Part shown: in pieces, positions 1 to 8,303 of the stretch | Layout: each line of letters starts with the position of its first letter | How positions within the stretch are numbered: the first letter of the stretch is position 1 | The notes under the pieces: model-generated | Told to the model about the DNA's origin: nothing | Database searches by the model: none | What the model saw: only the letters and a program-made list of their open reading frames with translations | Made by a program: the position numbers and the translations under genes | Assembly (NCBI GenBank): GCA_046292345.1 | Contig: JBKBRC010000009.1 | Coordinates: 14,832-78,831 of the forward strand | Reading direction: 5' to 3' | Origin: JBKBRC01 sp046292345 | GTDB taxonomy: Bacteria > Bacteroidota > Rhodothermia > Rhodothermales > Rubricoccaceae | DNA: 64,000 nt

Positions 1-2
1 AC

Positions 3-1073
3 TGGCTCCGCGACGGCCTTGCCGCCGAGGTCGCCGTTGCGCTGCCGTCGCCCGGAGCGGGCATCCGGCCAGGGCTCCGCGCGGACTACGCCGCCGAGCA
101 GGGCGCGCGCCGCGACGACCCGCGGCCCCTCTTCCGCCGCCGCGCGCTCATGCTTGCGCCGGGCCTGGCCCGGCGGCTGGGCGGCGGCCTCTCGGCCGGG
201 CTCGTTGCCGAGGCGGCGTTCGAGCGCGAGGAGAACGAAGTCGGCTTCTTCGCCGGCGACGACCCGCTCGTATTCCGCCTGCGTGGCCTGGGCACGTTCG
301 ACCAGACGGCGCTCGTGCGCGCGCAGCGCGCGACCGTCGGGCGGACGCTCGGGGCGACGGCGCAACTCGCCGGGGAGGCGGGACGGACTCGCTGGGCCGT
401 CGCGGCTGGAGGCGCGGCGCACGCCGCCGAGACGCGCGACGGCGTCGCCACGCCCGCCTTCGGCGGATCGGTGCGCGGACGGGCCGCCCACGCGCGCGCC
501 GCGCTCCGCCAGGCCGGCGCCCGCGGCGGCGCCGAGGCGGCGCTCGACGTGCGCGCCGACCGCCTCCGCGGAACGGACCCCGTCTTCCGCGCCGTCAACA
601 CGGTCGACGAGCGAGCGCACGCCGAGGTCGCGCTCGCCCACTGGCGCGGCGCCGCGAGCCCCGCCGGCGCCCGTGCAGCGCTCGGCCTGAAGGTCGGCGC
701 CGAGCGCCTCGTCCGCCGCGACGTCGCGACGCAGACGCGCTGGGCCGTGACGGCCCTCGCTGCCAGGGCCGATGCCCGGTCCCTCCTGCCCGGCGGCTTC
801 GACACCTCCGGCCGTCTCATCGCGCGGGCGCCCCTCGCTGCGGCCTACGCTGCCGACCGGCCGACGACGCTCACGCCCGTGCTCGTCCGCCCGGACTTCG
901 ACCTGCACGCCGCCCCGTCGCTCGACGCCGAGCTGGGACTGGGCGCCGTGCGAACGCTCCGCTCAGGCCGGGCGGTGCGCGTCGCGCTGCGCGGCGGTAC
1001 GGCGGCTGGCTGGCCTGCCGGGCGCTTCGCCACGCGCCCCTTTCTTCTCCTCTCGCTAGACCTCTTCGGATGA
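3..1073 (+). CDS. Outer-membrane beta-barrel protein, 5' end outside the window
   Basis: The reading frame is open from the first bases of the window, so this is the C-terminal 356 residues of a longer protein. It consists of alternating short polar and hydrophobic stretches and ends in an aromatic/hydrophobic strand (FLLLSLDLFG), as outer-membrane barrels do. I think it may belong to the DUF6850-like barrels that sit beside TonB receptors in Bacteroidota metal-uptake loci, but no diagnostic motif is visible, so that assignment is a guess. Its stop overlaps the start of the next lipoprotein gene (ATGA), indicating co-transcription. An internal ATG at 150 is not a credible start because homogeneous coding sequence precedes it. 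Confidence 0.6.
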   Translation, partial: WLRDGLAAEVAVALPSPGAGIRPGLRADYAAEQGARRDDPRPLFRRRALMLAPGLARRLGGGLSAGLVAEAAFEREENEVGFFAGDDPLVFRLRGLGTFDQTALVRAQRATVGRTLGATAQLAGEAGRTRWAVAAGGAAHAAETRDGVATPAFGGSVRGRAAHARAALRQAGARGGAEAALDVRADRLRGTDPVFRAVNTVDERAHAEVALAHWRGAASPAGARAALGLKVGAERLVRRDVATQTRWAVTALAARADARSLLPGGFDTSGRLIARAPLAAAYAADRPTTLTPVLVRPDFDLHAAPSLDAELGLGAVRTLRSGRAVRVALRGGTAAGWPAGRFATRPFLLLSLDLFG

Positions 1074-1987
1074 ACCGCCTGCGCTTCTTCCTCGCCCCGG
1101 CGACATCGCTCGTGGCCACGCTCGTGGCTGCGCTCGTGCTCGGCGGGTGCCGCGCGACGCTCCCGCAAGACGTCTCGGTCCGCGGGCCGTCGGCCGAGAT
1201 CACGGACGGCTGCTTCGACCTGCGCGTGTTGCCCGCTGCCGACCGCGCCTACGCCGACTCGCTCCTCGGCGCCGCCCTCGACCGCGAGGCGCTCTACACG
1301 TACGCCGCTCCCATCAAGCCGATCTCGAGCGTGGCGATGCTGCGCCTCCCCGTCGCCCGCCCGGACTCGGTCCCGGAGGGCGCGCGCGAGCAGGCGCGCG
1401 CGGCGCCCGGAGCGCAGGCCGCCGCCGAGCGCTTCTACCGCGTGGCTGCCGCCCTCCGCTGCGGGCCCGTCGAGACGGTCGTCGTGCCCTACCGCGCGGC
1501 GTTCGGCAGCGAGCGGGCGCTCCAGATGACGGCTGTGCGGCGCGACCGGCTCGACGAGATCCTCGCCCGCGACGCGCCGTTCTGGCTCCAGTTCGGGATC
1601 GTGCCCGGCGCCGACGCGCACCTGGTCGTCTCGGTCGTCGAGCACGCCGCCGCCGCCGACCGCTGGCGCGGCTACGGCTACCTCTTCGGCTACCCCGAGC
1701 ACGCGATCACGTTCTTCGTTGAGGCCGGGCGCGAGGGGATGGTCACAGGCGAGATCGTCCCCCGAGACTTCTTCCACATCCCCGTGCACGTCCGCGAGAG
1801 CGGGCACTTTACATATGCCGTGCCGCGCGGCTACACGCCGACCGAGACCGACTCGGTACTCTACCGGCACGGCACGGCCGTGCTGGCCGAATACCGCGCC
1901 CGCCGCGCAGCCTTCCTCCGTCCAGACTCCACGCTGCGCGCCGCAGACCTCCTCCGCGCCTGGGCCGCCGGGCCCGCTCGCCCGTGA
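1070..1987 (+). CDS. Lipoprotein of unknown function
   Basis: 305 residues. The N-terminus is a lipoprotein signal: hydrophobic segment at about residues 8-25 ending in a lipobox LGGC, so Cys26 should be lipidated. The rest is a soluble mixed alpha/beta sequence with no family I recognise. The start codon overlaps the stop of the upstream barrel gene (ATGA at 1070-1073), and a dsbA-like gene follows. The context (barrel, lipoprotein, thiol oxidoreductase, CobW GTPase, ABC exporter) suggests an envelope role in the metal/haem locus. A surface-exposed or periplasmic partner of the barrel is plausible but unproven. Confidence 0.6.
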   Translation: MNRLRFFLAPATSLVATLVAALVLGGCRATLPQDVSVRGPSAEITDGCFDLRVLPAADRAYADSLLGAALDREALYTYAAPIKPISSVAMLRLPVARPDSVPEGAREQARAAPGAQAAAERFYRVAAALRCGPVETVVVPYRAAFGSERALQMTAVRRDRLDEILARDAPFWLQFGIVPGADAHLVVSVVEHAAAADRWRGYGYLFGYPEHAITFFVEAGREGMVTGEIVPRDFFHIPVHVRESGHFTYAVPRGYTPTETDSVLYRHGTAVLAEYRARRAAFLRPDSTLRAADLLRAWAAGPARP

Positions 1988-2034
1988 GTGCTCAGAACCT
2001 CTGGCCGGCCGGCGGGAGCCGCCCCGTGTCCCCG

Positions 2035-2066
2035 CTTCTACCGGAACGACCTTCTACCAGAACGAC
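2035..2066 (+). repeat. Tandem 16-bp duplication directly before the dsbA-like start
   Basis: Two copies of a 16-bp unit, 2035-2050 (CTTCTACCGGAACGAC) and 2051-2066 (one mismatch), end one base before the ATG at 2068. There is no Shine-Dalgarno sequence in this leader. It is one of the many short tandem duplications at gene boundaries in this window. Confidence 0.9.
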
Positions 2067-2067
2067 C

Positions 2068-2748
2068 ATGAAACGCCTTCTCGCGGTCCTGCTCGCGCTC
2101 CTCGCCGGTCCCGGCCTCGCCCAGACGCCCGCCGCGGGCGGCGCAGACGCGGACGCGGCGTACCTCGAGGCCGCCGACGCCGCGCGCACGCTCGGCGCCG
2201 GGCCGGGCGGCGCGCTCGACCCGGCCCTGCCAACGATCCACGAGTTCGTCGACTTCGCCTGCCCGGTCTGCCGCGACGCGTTCCTCGCGCGCCACGACTC
2301 GCTCGAGGCGGCGTTCGTCGCCACTGGCCGCGCCAACCTCGTTGTGCGCGCCTTTCCGATCCCGCGCCTGCTGCGCGGGCCGCACGCGGCCGAGGCCGCA
2401 CTCTGCGCGGGCGCGCTCGGCGGGGCGGAAGCCTTCGGGCACATGCAGCGCCGGCTCTACAAGGCGCAGGCCGACTGGCGCTTCCTCCGTGATCCGACGC
2501 CCGCGTTCCGTGACTACGCCGCCGAGGCCGGCCTCGATGCCGCTGCGTTCGCGGACTGTCTCGCTCGCGACGCGGTCGCGCCGCTCCTGGTCGCCGACGT
2601 CCGCCTCGGCGCCCGGCTCGGCGCGACGGGCACGCCCACGTTCGCGTTCGTCGCGCCGGGCGCGACCGAGCCGGCCGACCTGTTCTACGGCAACGAGCCG
2701 CTGGCCCGCTTCGAGCAGGCCCTCGCGCGCATCCCCGCCTCGCCATGA
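2068..2748 (+). CDS. DsbA-family thiol-disulfide oxidoreductase
   Basis: 226 residues, exported: signal peptide about 1-18 cleaved after GLA. A thioredoxin-fold protein with active site CPVC (Cys65 and Cys68, in FACPVCRD) and a C-terminal cis-proline loop (GTPTFAF), which is what DsbA-like periplasmic disulfide oxidoreductases carry. I chose the ATG at 2068 because it gives a proper signal peptide; the frame extends upstream to 1984 without one. It probably forms or shuffles disulfides in envelope proteins of the same operon, although none of its neighbours is notably cysteine-rich. Its 3' end overlaps the cobW-like gene by an ATGA junction. Confidence 0.82.
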   Translation: MKRLLAVLLALLAGPGLAQTPAAGGADADAAYLEAADAARTLGAGPGGALDPALPTIHEFVDFACPVCRDAFLARHDSLEAAFVATGRANLVVRAFPIPRLLRGPHAAEAALCAGALGGAEAFGHMQRRLYKAQADWRFLRDPTPAFRDYAAEAGLDAAAFADCLARDAVAPLLVADVRLGARLGATGTPTFAFVAPGATEPADLFYGNEPLARFEQALARIPASP

Positions 2749-3743
2749 CGCCCCTGCCCGAGCGCCCCGTCCCCGTCACCGTCGTGACTGGCTTCCTCGG
2801 GGCCGGCAAGACGACGCTCGTCAACGCGCTGCTGGCCGGGGCGGCCGGGCGCCGGCTCGGCGTGATCGTCAACGACTTCGGGGCCATCAACCTGGACGCG
2901 ACCGAGCTCGGCGCGGCCGGCGGGACGGTGCTCGCGCTCGAGGGCGGGTGCGTCTGCTGCTCACTCTCGGCCGGACTCGTGAGCGCCGTGCTCGCGCTCG
3001 TAGGCTCGGACGCCCGCCCGGAGCACCTCGTCGTGGAGGCATCCGGCGTGTCGGACCCGCTCGGCATCGTGCTGCCGCTCGTGGCCGGAGGGATGCAGCC
3101 GCTCGTGCGCCTGGCGGCCGTCCTGGCCGTGGTCGACGTCGGGCAGGTCGGCGCGTGGCCCTCGCCCGATGCCGAGGCGCTCGCCGAGGCGCAGGTCCGC
3201 GCAGCGAGCGTGGTCGTGCTGGCCAAGACGGGCCTCCACGGCGAAGCCGCGCGCTGGGGCGCCGAGGACTGGGTGCGTGGGCTCGCGCCCGCCGCCCGCG
3301 TGCTCGCCGCCGACGACCTCGGCCCGGACGCGGCCGCGCTGCTGCTCGATACCGACGACGACGCGCTCGCGGGTCTGCTCGATCCCGCGGCACGCCGCCG
3401 GCCCGTGGCGCGCCACGCAGACCTCTTCCAGACCTGGACGTTCGAGACGGACATGCCCTTTGCCTCGCTCGCCACGCTCCGGCGCACGCTCGCCGACCTT
3501 CCAACCGACGTCGTCCGCGCCAAGGGCCTCGTGCGCGTGGCCGACAGCACGCGCGCCGTGCGCTTTCACCTCGCCGGCCGCTCGCTCGCGACGCGTTTTC
3601 TGGACGCGCCGGCCCCGGGTGCGCCCGCGTCCGACGCCGCGAGCGACGGCCGCTCGCGCCTGGCCGTGCTCGGGCTCACCCTCGACCCGCCCGCCCTCGA
3701 CGCCGCCTTCCGCGCGGCGCTCGCCCACCCCGAATCCGCATGA
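2745..3743 (+). CDS. CobW/COG0523-family metal-chaperone GTPase
   Basis: 332 residues. G3E-family P-loop GTPase: Walker A GFLGAGKTT at residues 16-24, NDFG at 43-46, the family metal-binding motif CVCC at 69-72, and EASGVSDP near 98-105, followed by a typical CobW C-terminal domain from about 220. COG0523 proteins deliver or store Zn, Co or other metals in the cytosol. Oddity: the guanine-specificity motif (NKxD) reads AKTG at 160-163, so both specificity residues are replaced and nucleotide preference may be relaxed. The gene sits between the dsbA-like gene and an ABC ATPase with ATGA overlaps on both sides, so it is part of the metal/haem operon. Confidence 0.85.
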   Translation: MTPLPERPVPVTVVTGFLGAGKTTLVNALLAGAAGRRLGVIVNDFGAINLDATELGAAGGTVLALEGGCVCCSLSAGLVSAVLALVGSDARPEHLVVEASGVSDPLGIVLPLVAGGMQPLVRLAAVLAVVDVGQVGAWPSPDAEALAEAQVRAASVVVLAKTGLHGEAARWGAEDWVRGLAPAARVLAADDLGPDAAALLLDTDDDALAGLLDPAARRRPVARHADLFQTWTFETDMPFASLATLRRTLADLPTDVVRAKGLVRVADSTRAVRFHLAGRSLATRFLDAPAPGAPASDAASDGRSRLAVLGLTLDPPALDAAFRAALAHPESA

Positions 3744-4495
3744 CCAACGCTCCGGTCCTTGAGGCCCGCGGCCTCACCAAGCGCTTCGACGGCGTGACCG
3801 CTCTCGATGGCCTCGAGCTGGCCGTCGCGTCGGGCGAGGTCGTCGCTCTGCTCGGCCCGAACGGAGCGGGCAAGACGACGGCGATCAACCTGCTGCTCGG
3901 TTTCCTCACGCCCGACGCCGGAACGGCGCGCGTCTGCGGCGTGGACGTCGCCGCGGACCCGCTCGCGGCGCGCCGGGCACTTGCGTACATCCCCGAGCAG
4001 GTTCAACTCTACCCCGCGCTGACGGGCCTCGAGAACCTCGGCTACCTCGCAGCGCTCGCGGGGCGCACCTACGCCGAGGCCGCGCTTACTGGCTTCCTTA
4101 GACAGGCGGGTCTGCCCGAGCAGGCTCACCACCGCCGCGTGGAGACGTACTCGAAGGGGATGCGCCAGAAAGTCGGCGTCGCGCTCGCGCTCGCGCGCGA
4201 CGCCCGCGCGTTGCTGCTCGACGAACCCACGAGCGGTCTCGACCCGGCCGCGAGCCATGAGTTCTCGGGGCTGCTGCGTGCGCTCGCCGGGCGCGGCGTC
4301 GGCGTGCTCATGGCCACCCACGACCTCTTCCGCGTGCAGGACACGGCCGACCGCGTGGCCTTCCTTGTCGGCGGGCGGCTCGTCGAGACGCTTGGCGGCG
4401 ACGCCCTCGCCCGCGCCGACCTCCAGGCACGCTACCTCGTCCACGTCGCCGACGCAGCCCGCCCTGTCCGCACAGGGCAGGCCGCTGCGTTCTGA
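3740..4495 (+). CDS. ABC-2 transporter ATP-binding protein
   Basis: 251 residues. A complete ABC ATPase: Walker A GPNGAGKTT near residue 38, signature region YSKGMRQKVGVALALARD, Walker B LLLDEPTSGLDP and a switch His in ATHD. The form of the signature and the two adjacent membrane genes place it with the ABC-2/NosF-like exporter ATPases. The start at 3740 overlaps the cobW stop (ATGA); the same frame is open far upstream but that part is antisense-type shadow of other genes. It energises the two permeases that follow. The substrate is unknown; transport linked to metalloenzyme maturation is the family precedent. Confidence 0.85.
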   Translation: MTNAPVLEARGLTKRFDGVTALDGLELAVASGEVVALLGPNGAGKTTAINLLLGFLTPDAGTARVCGVDVAADPLAARRALAYIPEQVQLYPALTGLENLGYLAALAGRTYAEAALTGFLRQAGLPEQAHHRRVETYSKGMRQKVGVALALARDARALLLDEPTSGLDPAASHEFSGLLRALAGRGVGVLMATHDLFRVQDTADRVAFLVGGRLVETLGGDALARADLQARYLVHVADAARPVRTGQAAAF

Positions 4496-4524
4496 CACGC
4501 CCATATGCTCAGACAGGACTGGCC

Positions 4525-5922
4525 ATGAATCGGGCAATCGCGAGCAAGGAACTCACGGAGATGTTTCGCTCCGGCCGCGTTTGGATCGGTGCGGGAACTG
4601 CACTGGCCTTACTCGTGGTTGCGCTAGCCGCGGGAGTGGCGCAGGTGTCGCGTGCCGCCGCCGAGCGTGCCGCCGCCGCCAGCGCTGACCGCGCAGCGTG
4701 GATCGGGCAGGGCGAAGCCAACCCGCATAGCGCTGCGCACTACGGCATGTGGGCTTTTGCGCCTGCACAGCCGCTCGCCGCCTTCGATCCCGGCGTGACG
4801 CCCTTCACAGGGACAGCGCTTTTCCTCGAAGGGCACACCATGCACACACCGCGCTTCCGGCCAGCCGAGGACGCACCGCCGGGTGCGCGGCTGGGTACGC
4901 TCTCCGGCGCGCTCGTGCTGACGGTGCTCGTGCCACTGCTGCTGATCCTGCTCACGTTCGACACCTGCGCGGGCGAGCGCGAGCGCGGTACGCTGCGGAC
5001 GCTGCTCGCGCTCGGCGTGCGCCCGCGCGACGTGCTCGCAGGCAAGGCGCTCGCGGCGGCAGCCCCGGTCGCGCTCGTGCTCGGCGCGGCGCTTGTGCTT
5101 GCGTTCGGGGCGGTTGTGCTTGCCGGTGACGTGCGCGCGCATCTCCCCCGCGCCTCCCTGCTGGTAGGGGCATACGCGCTCTATCTCGCAGGCGTGCTCG
5201 GGCTGGCCCTCGGCGTGAGCGCCCGCGCCCGGACTGCGCGGGGGGCTCTCGCAGGGCTCGTCGGGGCCTGGGCGGTTGCGGCGGTGCTTGTACCGCGTCT
5301 CGCCGTGACGGCCGCCGAGGTGCTCGTCCCGACCCCCTCTGCAGCTGAGATCGCGGACGCGCGCGCGGCTGACCTGGCCAAGCTTCCGGACTGGGCCGAA
5401 CGCAGGGCTGAGATCGAGGCCGAACTGATGCAGGCCCACGGCGTGAGCCGTCCAGAAGACCTTCCTGTCGACCCCTCGGGTCCGACATTCGAGTGGTTCG
5501 AAGCCGAGGAGACGCGCGTCCACAGAGCGCATGCGGACGCGCTGGCAGACCGCTTTGAGCGGCAGCAGGCCATTTTCGCCTGGGCCGGGGTGCTCTCGCC
5601 TGTCTTGCCGATGCGACTCGTTTCAGCCGGCCTGGCCGGGACAGACCTCGCGCACGCTCGCCACTTTGCCGACGCGGCCGAGGCCTACCGCTTCGCCTAC
5701 GTGCAGCACCTCAACCGCGATCTCGCTGAGAACCAGGGCTACGGCGAACGGCGCATCGTGGGCACAGACTTCTGGGCGGACGTGCCCGCCTTCATCTACA
5801 CCCTGCCGCCGACCGGGTGGGCGCTTCGGCAACACAGCGTAAGCCTGGCGCTGCTCGCACTCTGGGCTGCAGCCGGGCTCGCCTTCGCCGTGACGGGCGC
5901 TCGCCGCCTCCATCCTGACTGA
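4525..5922 (+). CDS. ABC-2 permease, DUF3526 type
   Basis: 465 residues with about six membrane segments: one near residues 20-40, a cluster at 125-270, and a last one near 440-460. Between segment 1 and 2 lies the periplasmic stretch NPHSAAHYGMWAFAP followed by FDPGVTPFTG and LFLEGH, which is characteristic of DUF3526 permeases of multicopper-enzyme-maturation type ABC transporters. The motif GERERGTLRTLLALGV after segment 2 is the usual ABC-2 coupling region. The partner genes are the ATPase upstream and a second permease four bases downstream, so the transporter is likely a heterodimer. Confidence 0.8.
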   Translation: MNRAIASKELTEMFRSGRVWIGAGTALALLVVALAAGVAQVSRAAAERAAAASADRAAWIGQGEANPHSAAHYGMWAFAPAQPLAAFDPGVTPFTGTALFLEGHTMHTPRFRPAEDAPPGARLGTLSGALVLTVLVPLLLILLTFDTCAGERERGTLRTLLALGVRPRDVLAGKALAAAAPVALVLGAALVLAFGAVVLAGDVRAHLPRASLLVGAYALYLAGVLGLALGVSARARTARGALAGLVGAWAVAAVLVPRLAVTAAEVLVPTPSAAEIADARAADLAKLPDWAERRAEIEAELMQAHGVSRPEDLPVDPSGPTFEWFEAEETRVHRAHADALADRFERQQAIFAWAGVLSPVLPMRLVSAGLAGTDLAHARHFADAAEAYRFAYVQHLNRDLAENQGYGERRIVGTDFWADVPAFIYTLPPTGWALRQHSVSLALLALWAAAGLAFAVTGARRLHPD

Positions 5923-5926
5923 CGCC

Positions 5927-7375
5927 ATGCCCGGTCCCACCTTCTCGACGGTCGCCCGCTACGAGGCCTACCGCGCCGCGCGTGACCTGGCGATGTGGGT
6001 CGCGCTCGTGCTCGTGGCCGTCGCGTTTGCCGTTGCCGCATGGACGGGCCGTGCCGAGACGACCCGGCAGTATGCTGAGGCTGAGGCCGTCGCCGCGCGC
6101 GAGGCGCTGGCCTTCGCCGAGCGCCGGGCGGCGGCTGTCGAGGCCGAGCGTGCCCTCGCGGCAGGCGAGGACGTGCCGTCGGCCGGCCCGCGCGGGCCGC
6201 TGAGTGCGTGGGGGCTGGGTCGGGGGGCCGGTGTGCGCATCGCGCTGCCGCCGGCGCCGCTGGTCGGGCTGGCCGTCGGCCAGAGCGATCTCGTCCCGGC
6301 AGAGGTGCACGTGACGACGGCAAGCCCAGCTGCAGCCGCCCCCGAGGCGCGCCCCGCTAACCCGCTATCCCTGCTTATCGGAGGTTTCGACGCCGCGTTC
6401 GTTGTGCTCGTGTTCCTGCCGCTGGCGCTGCTCGTGGCCACCTACGACCTCCTCTCAGGCGACCGCGAGCGGGGTACGCTGCGGCTGCTGCTGGCAGGTC
6501 CGCTCACCGCCTCGCAGCTGGCCCGGGCACGGGCGCTCGTGCGCGGCGGCAGCGTGCTGGCGGCTGCGCTCGTCGGGCTCACAGGTGTGTGGCTGTTCGC
6601 CTCGGGCGGCGAGAGCCCGGCGCGGTTCGGACTTTTCGCCCTCGCGGCGGCGCTCTACGGCGTTTTCTGGATTGCACTTGCGGTGTTTGTCGACGCGCGG
6701 AGCCGCTCGGCGGCGGCCAATGCAGCCGCGCTGGCAGGGGCATGGCTGGGGCTGGTTGTGGTGGTGCCTGCCCTCGTGCACACCGCGGCTAGCGCCCTCG
6801 TGCCTGCGCCCGAGCGCGCGGCGCTCGTGGCCGCGCAGCGGACGGCTGCCGCCGAGGCCCGCCGCGAGACTCAGGCCACTATGGACCGCTTCTTCGCGGC
6901 GCATCCGGAACTGGCGCGAGCGCCGCGCGAGGGCGACCCGCCGTTCCACCTCGCTTCGCTGGCCCGCGACGAGGCCATCGCCCAGGCCGTCGACCTACTG
7001 GCGGCAGAGGCCCGCACCGCTGCCGAGGCGCGGGCGCGAACGCTCGGGGCTCTCCGCTTTACCTCGCCGACGCTGCTCGCGCATGACGCGCTGCTGGACG
7101 CGGCAGGCACCGGACATGCTCGGCGCACGTACCTCGGCACACAGACAGACGCTTTTCAAGAACGCTGGGCGGCCTTCTTCCGCTCGCGCATCGTGCAGGG
7201 CGACAACGCATGGACCGTAGCGGACTTCGACGACGTCCCGCGGGCGGCGCTGTCTGAAGAGCCGGCAGTGCGCGCTGCCCGCAGGGTGGTCCTCCCACTG
7301 AGCGCGCTAGCTGTGCTGGCGTTGTCCCTTGGCCTGCTTGCTGCAGCGCGCCTGCGCGCGTTCTCGCCGTTCTGA
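5927..7375 (+). CDS. Second ABC-2 permease (DUF3526-like)
   Basis: 482 residues, organised like the preceding permease: one N-terminal membrane segment (about 22-40), a long periplasmic region rich in Ala/Glu, then a cluster of segments from about 145 to 290 with the coupling motif GDRERGTLRLLLAGPL, a second soluble region with HPELARAPREG, and a final segment near 450-475. It follows the first permease by four bases and should form a heterodimeric channel with it. No homology-based substrate can be given. Confidence 0.78.
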   Translation: MPGPTFSTVARYEAYRAARDLAMWVALVLVAVAFAVAAWTGRAETTRQYAEAEAVAAREALAFAERRAAAVEAERALAAGEDVPSAGPRGPLSAWGLGRGAGVRIALPPAPLVGLAVGQSDLVPAEVHVTTASPAAAAPEARPANPLSLLIGGFDAAFVVLVFLPLALLVATYDLLSGDRERGTLRLLLAGPLTASQLARARALVRGGSVLAAALVGLTGVWLFASGGESPARFGLFALAAALYGVFWIALAVFVDARSRSAAANAAALAGAWLGLVVVVPALVHTAASALVPAPERAALVAAQRTAAAEARRETQATMDRFFAAHPELARAPREGDPPFHLASLARDEAIAQAVDLLAAEARTAAEARARTLGALRFTSPTLLAHDALLDAAGTGHARRTYLGTQTDAFQERWAAFFRSRIVQGDNAWTVADFDDVPRAALSEEPAVRAARRVVLPLSALAVLALSLGLLAAARLRAFSPF

Positions 7376-7415
7376 CTTCACGGTCCCGTCCTGACTCACC
7401 ATCCTGTCTCTCGCC

Positions 7416-8222
7416 ATGCACCGCCGCTCTGCGCTCGCTCTGCTCTCCGCCGCCGCCGCCGCGCCTGCGCTGGCAGGCTGCGCGCCGCTCGCCTCGGCCG
7501 CCCGCGCCGCTGTGTCAGACATCCGGCCTGTCAACCCCGCCCGCGACCGCCGGCTGGTACCGGCCGGCCCGGGCCTCGCGCTCGACCTCGCAGCCTACGA
7601 ACCGGGGCTGCGCCCGACGTACCCGTTCACGCTCCCAGACCTGCCCTACGCCGCTGACGCACTCGAGCGTGCCATCGACGCGGCGACGATGCGCGAGCAC
7701 CACGGCCGCCATCACCAGGCGTACGTCAACGGCCTCAACGCCGCCCTCGAGGACCGGCCCGAGCTGCACCGCATGCCGCTCGACGCGCTCCTGCGCGCGC
7801 CGGCCACGCTTCCCGAGGCTATCCGCCTGCGCGTACTCGACCAGGGCGGCGGGCACCTCAACCATGCGATGTTCTGGCGGATGCTCTCGCCCGAGCAAAC
7901 CGAGCCCGCGGGGGCGCTCGCCGATGCGCTCGTAGCGCGCTTCGGCTCGGTAGAGGCGTTTCAGGAGGCGTTCCGTAGGGCCGCGACGGGCCTGTTCGGC
8001 AGCGGCTGGGTGTGGCTCGCGCGGGGCCCGGAGGGCACACTCGAGATCGTCTCGACAGGCTATCAGGAGCCGCCGCATGCCTACGGCTGGCGCCCGCTGT
8101 TCGGACTCGACGTGTGGGAACACGCCTACTACCTCCGCTACCAGAGCCGTCGCGCCGAGTACGTCGATGCCGTCTGGCGCGTCGTGAACTGGCCCCACGT
8201 GGCCCGGCTTTTCGCTGGGTGA
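7416..8222 (+). CDS. Superoxide dismutase (Fe/Mn family), exported lipoprotein form
   Basis: 268 residues. The N-terminus has RR followed by a hydrophobic stretch and lipobox ALAGC (Cys22), so the enzyme is probably a lipoprotein in the envelope, unusual for this normally cytosolic family. Metal ligands are all present: His95 (in REHHGRHHQAYV), His150 (GGHLNHAMFW), Asp232 and His236 (DVWEHAYY). Gly146 in GGH and Gln217 in VSTGYQEPP are the residues that mark the manganese type, so Mn or cambialistic use is more likely than strict Fe. Next to haem import genes, it presumably protects the envelope from superoxide made by redox-active iron. Confidence 0.9.
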   Translation: MHRRSALALLSAAAAAPALAGCAPLASAARAAVSDIRPVNPARDRRLVPAGPGLALDLAAYEPGLRPTYPFTLPDLPYAADALERAIDAATMREHHGRHHQAYVNGLNAALEDRPELHRMPLDALLRAPATLPEAIRLRVLDQGGGHLNHAMFWRMLSPEQTEPAGALADALVARFGSVEAFQEAFRRAATGLFGSGWVWLARGPEGTLEIVSTGYQEPPHAYGWRPLFGLDVWEHAYYLRYQSRRAEYVDAVWRVVNWPHVARLFAG

Positions 8223-8303
8223 GGACATGTGCCCCGCGCTGGCTGTGCCGTTCCTCCGCGCTCTGTCCTTCTCAGGACACGGCCTCTGCCGAGGAAACGA
8301 CTC

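Noticed and set aside
2342..3739. Upstream extension of the ABC ATPase frame
   Set aside because: It overlaps the dsbA-like and cobW genes, is arginine-rich and has no ABC homology before 3740.
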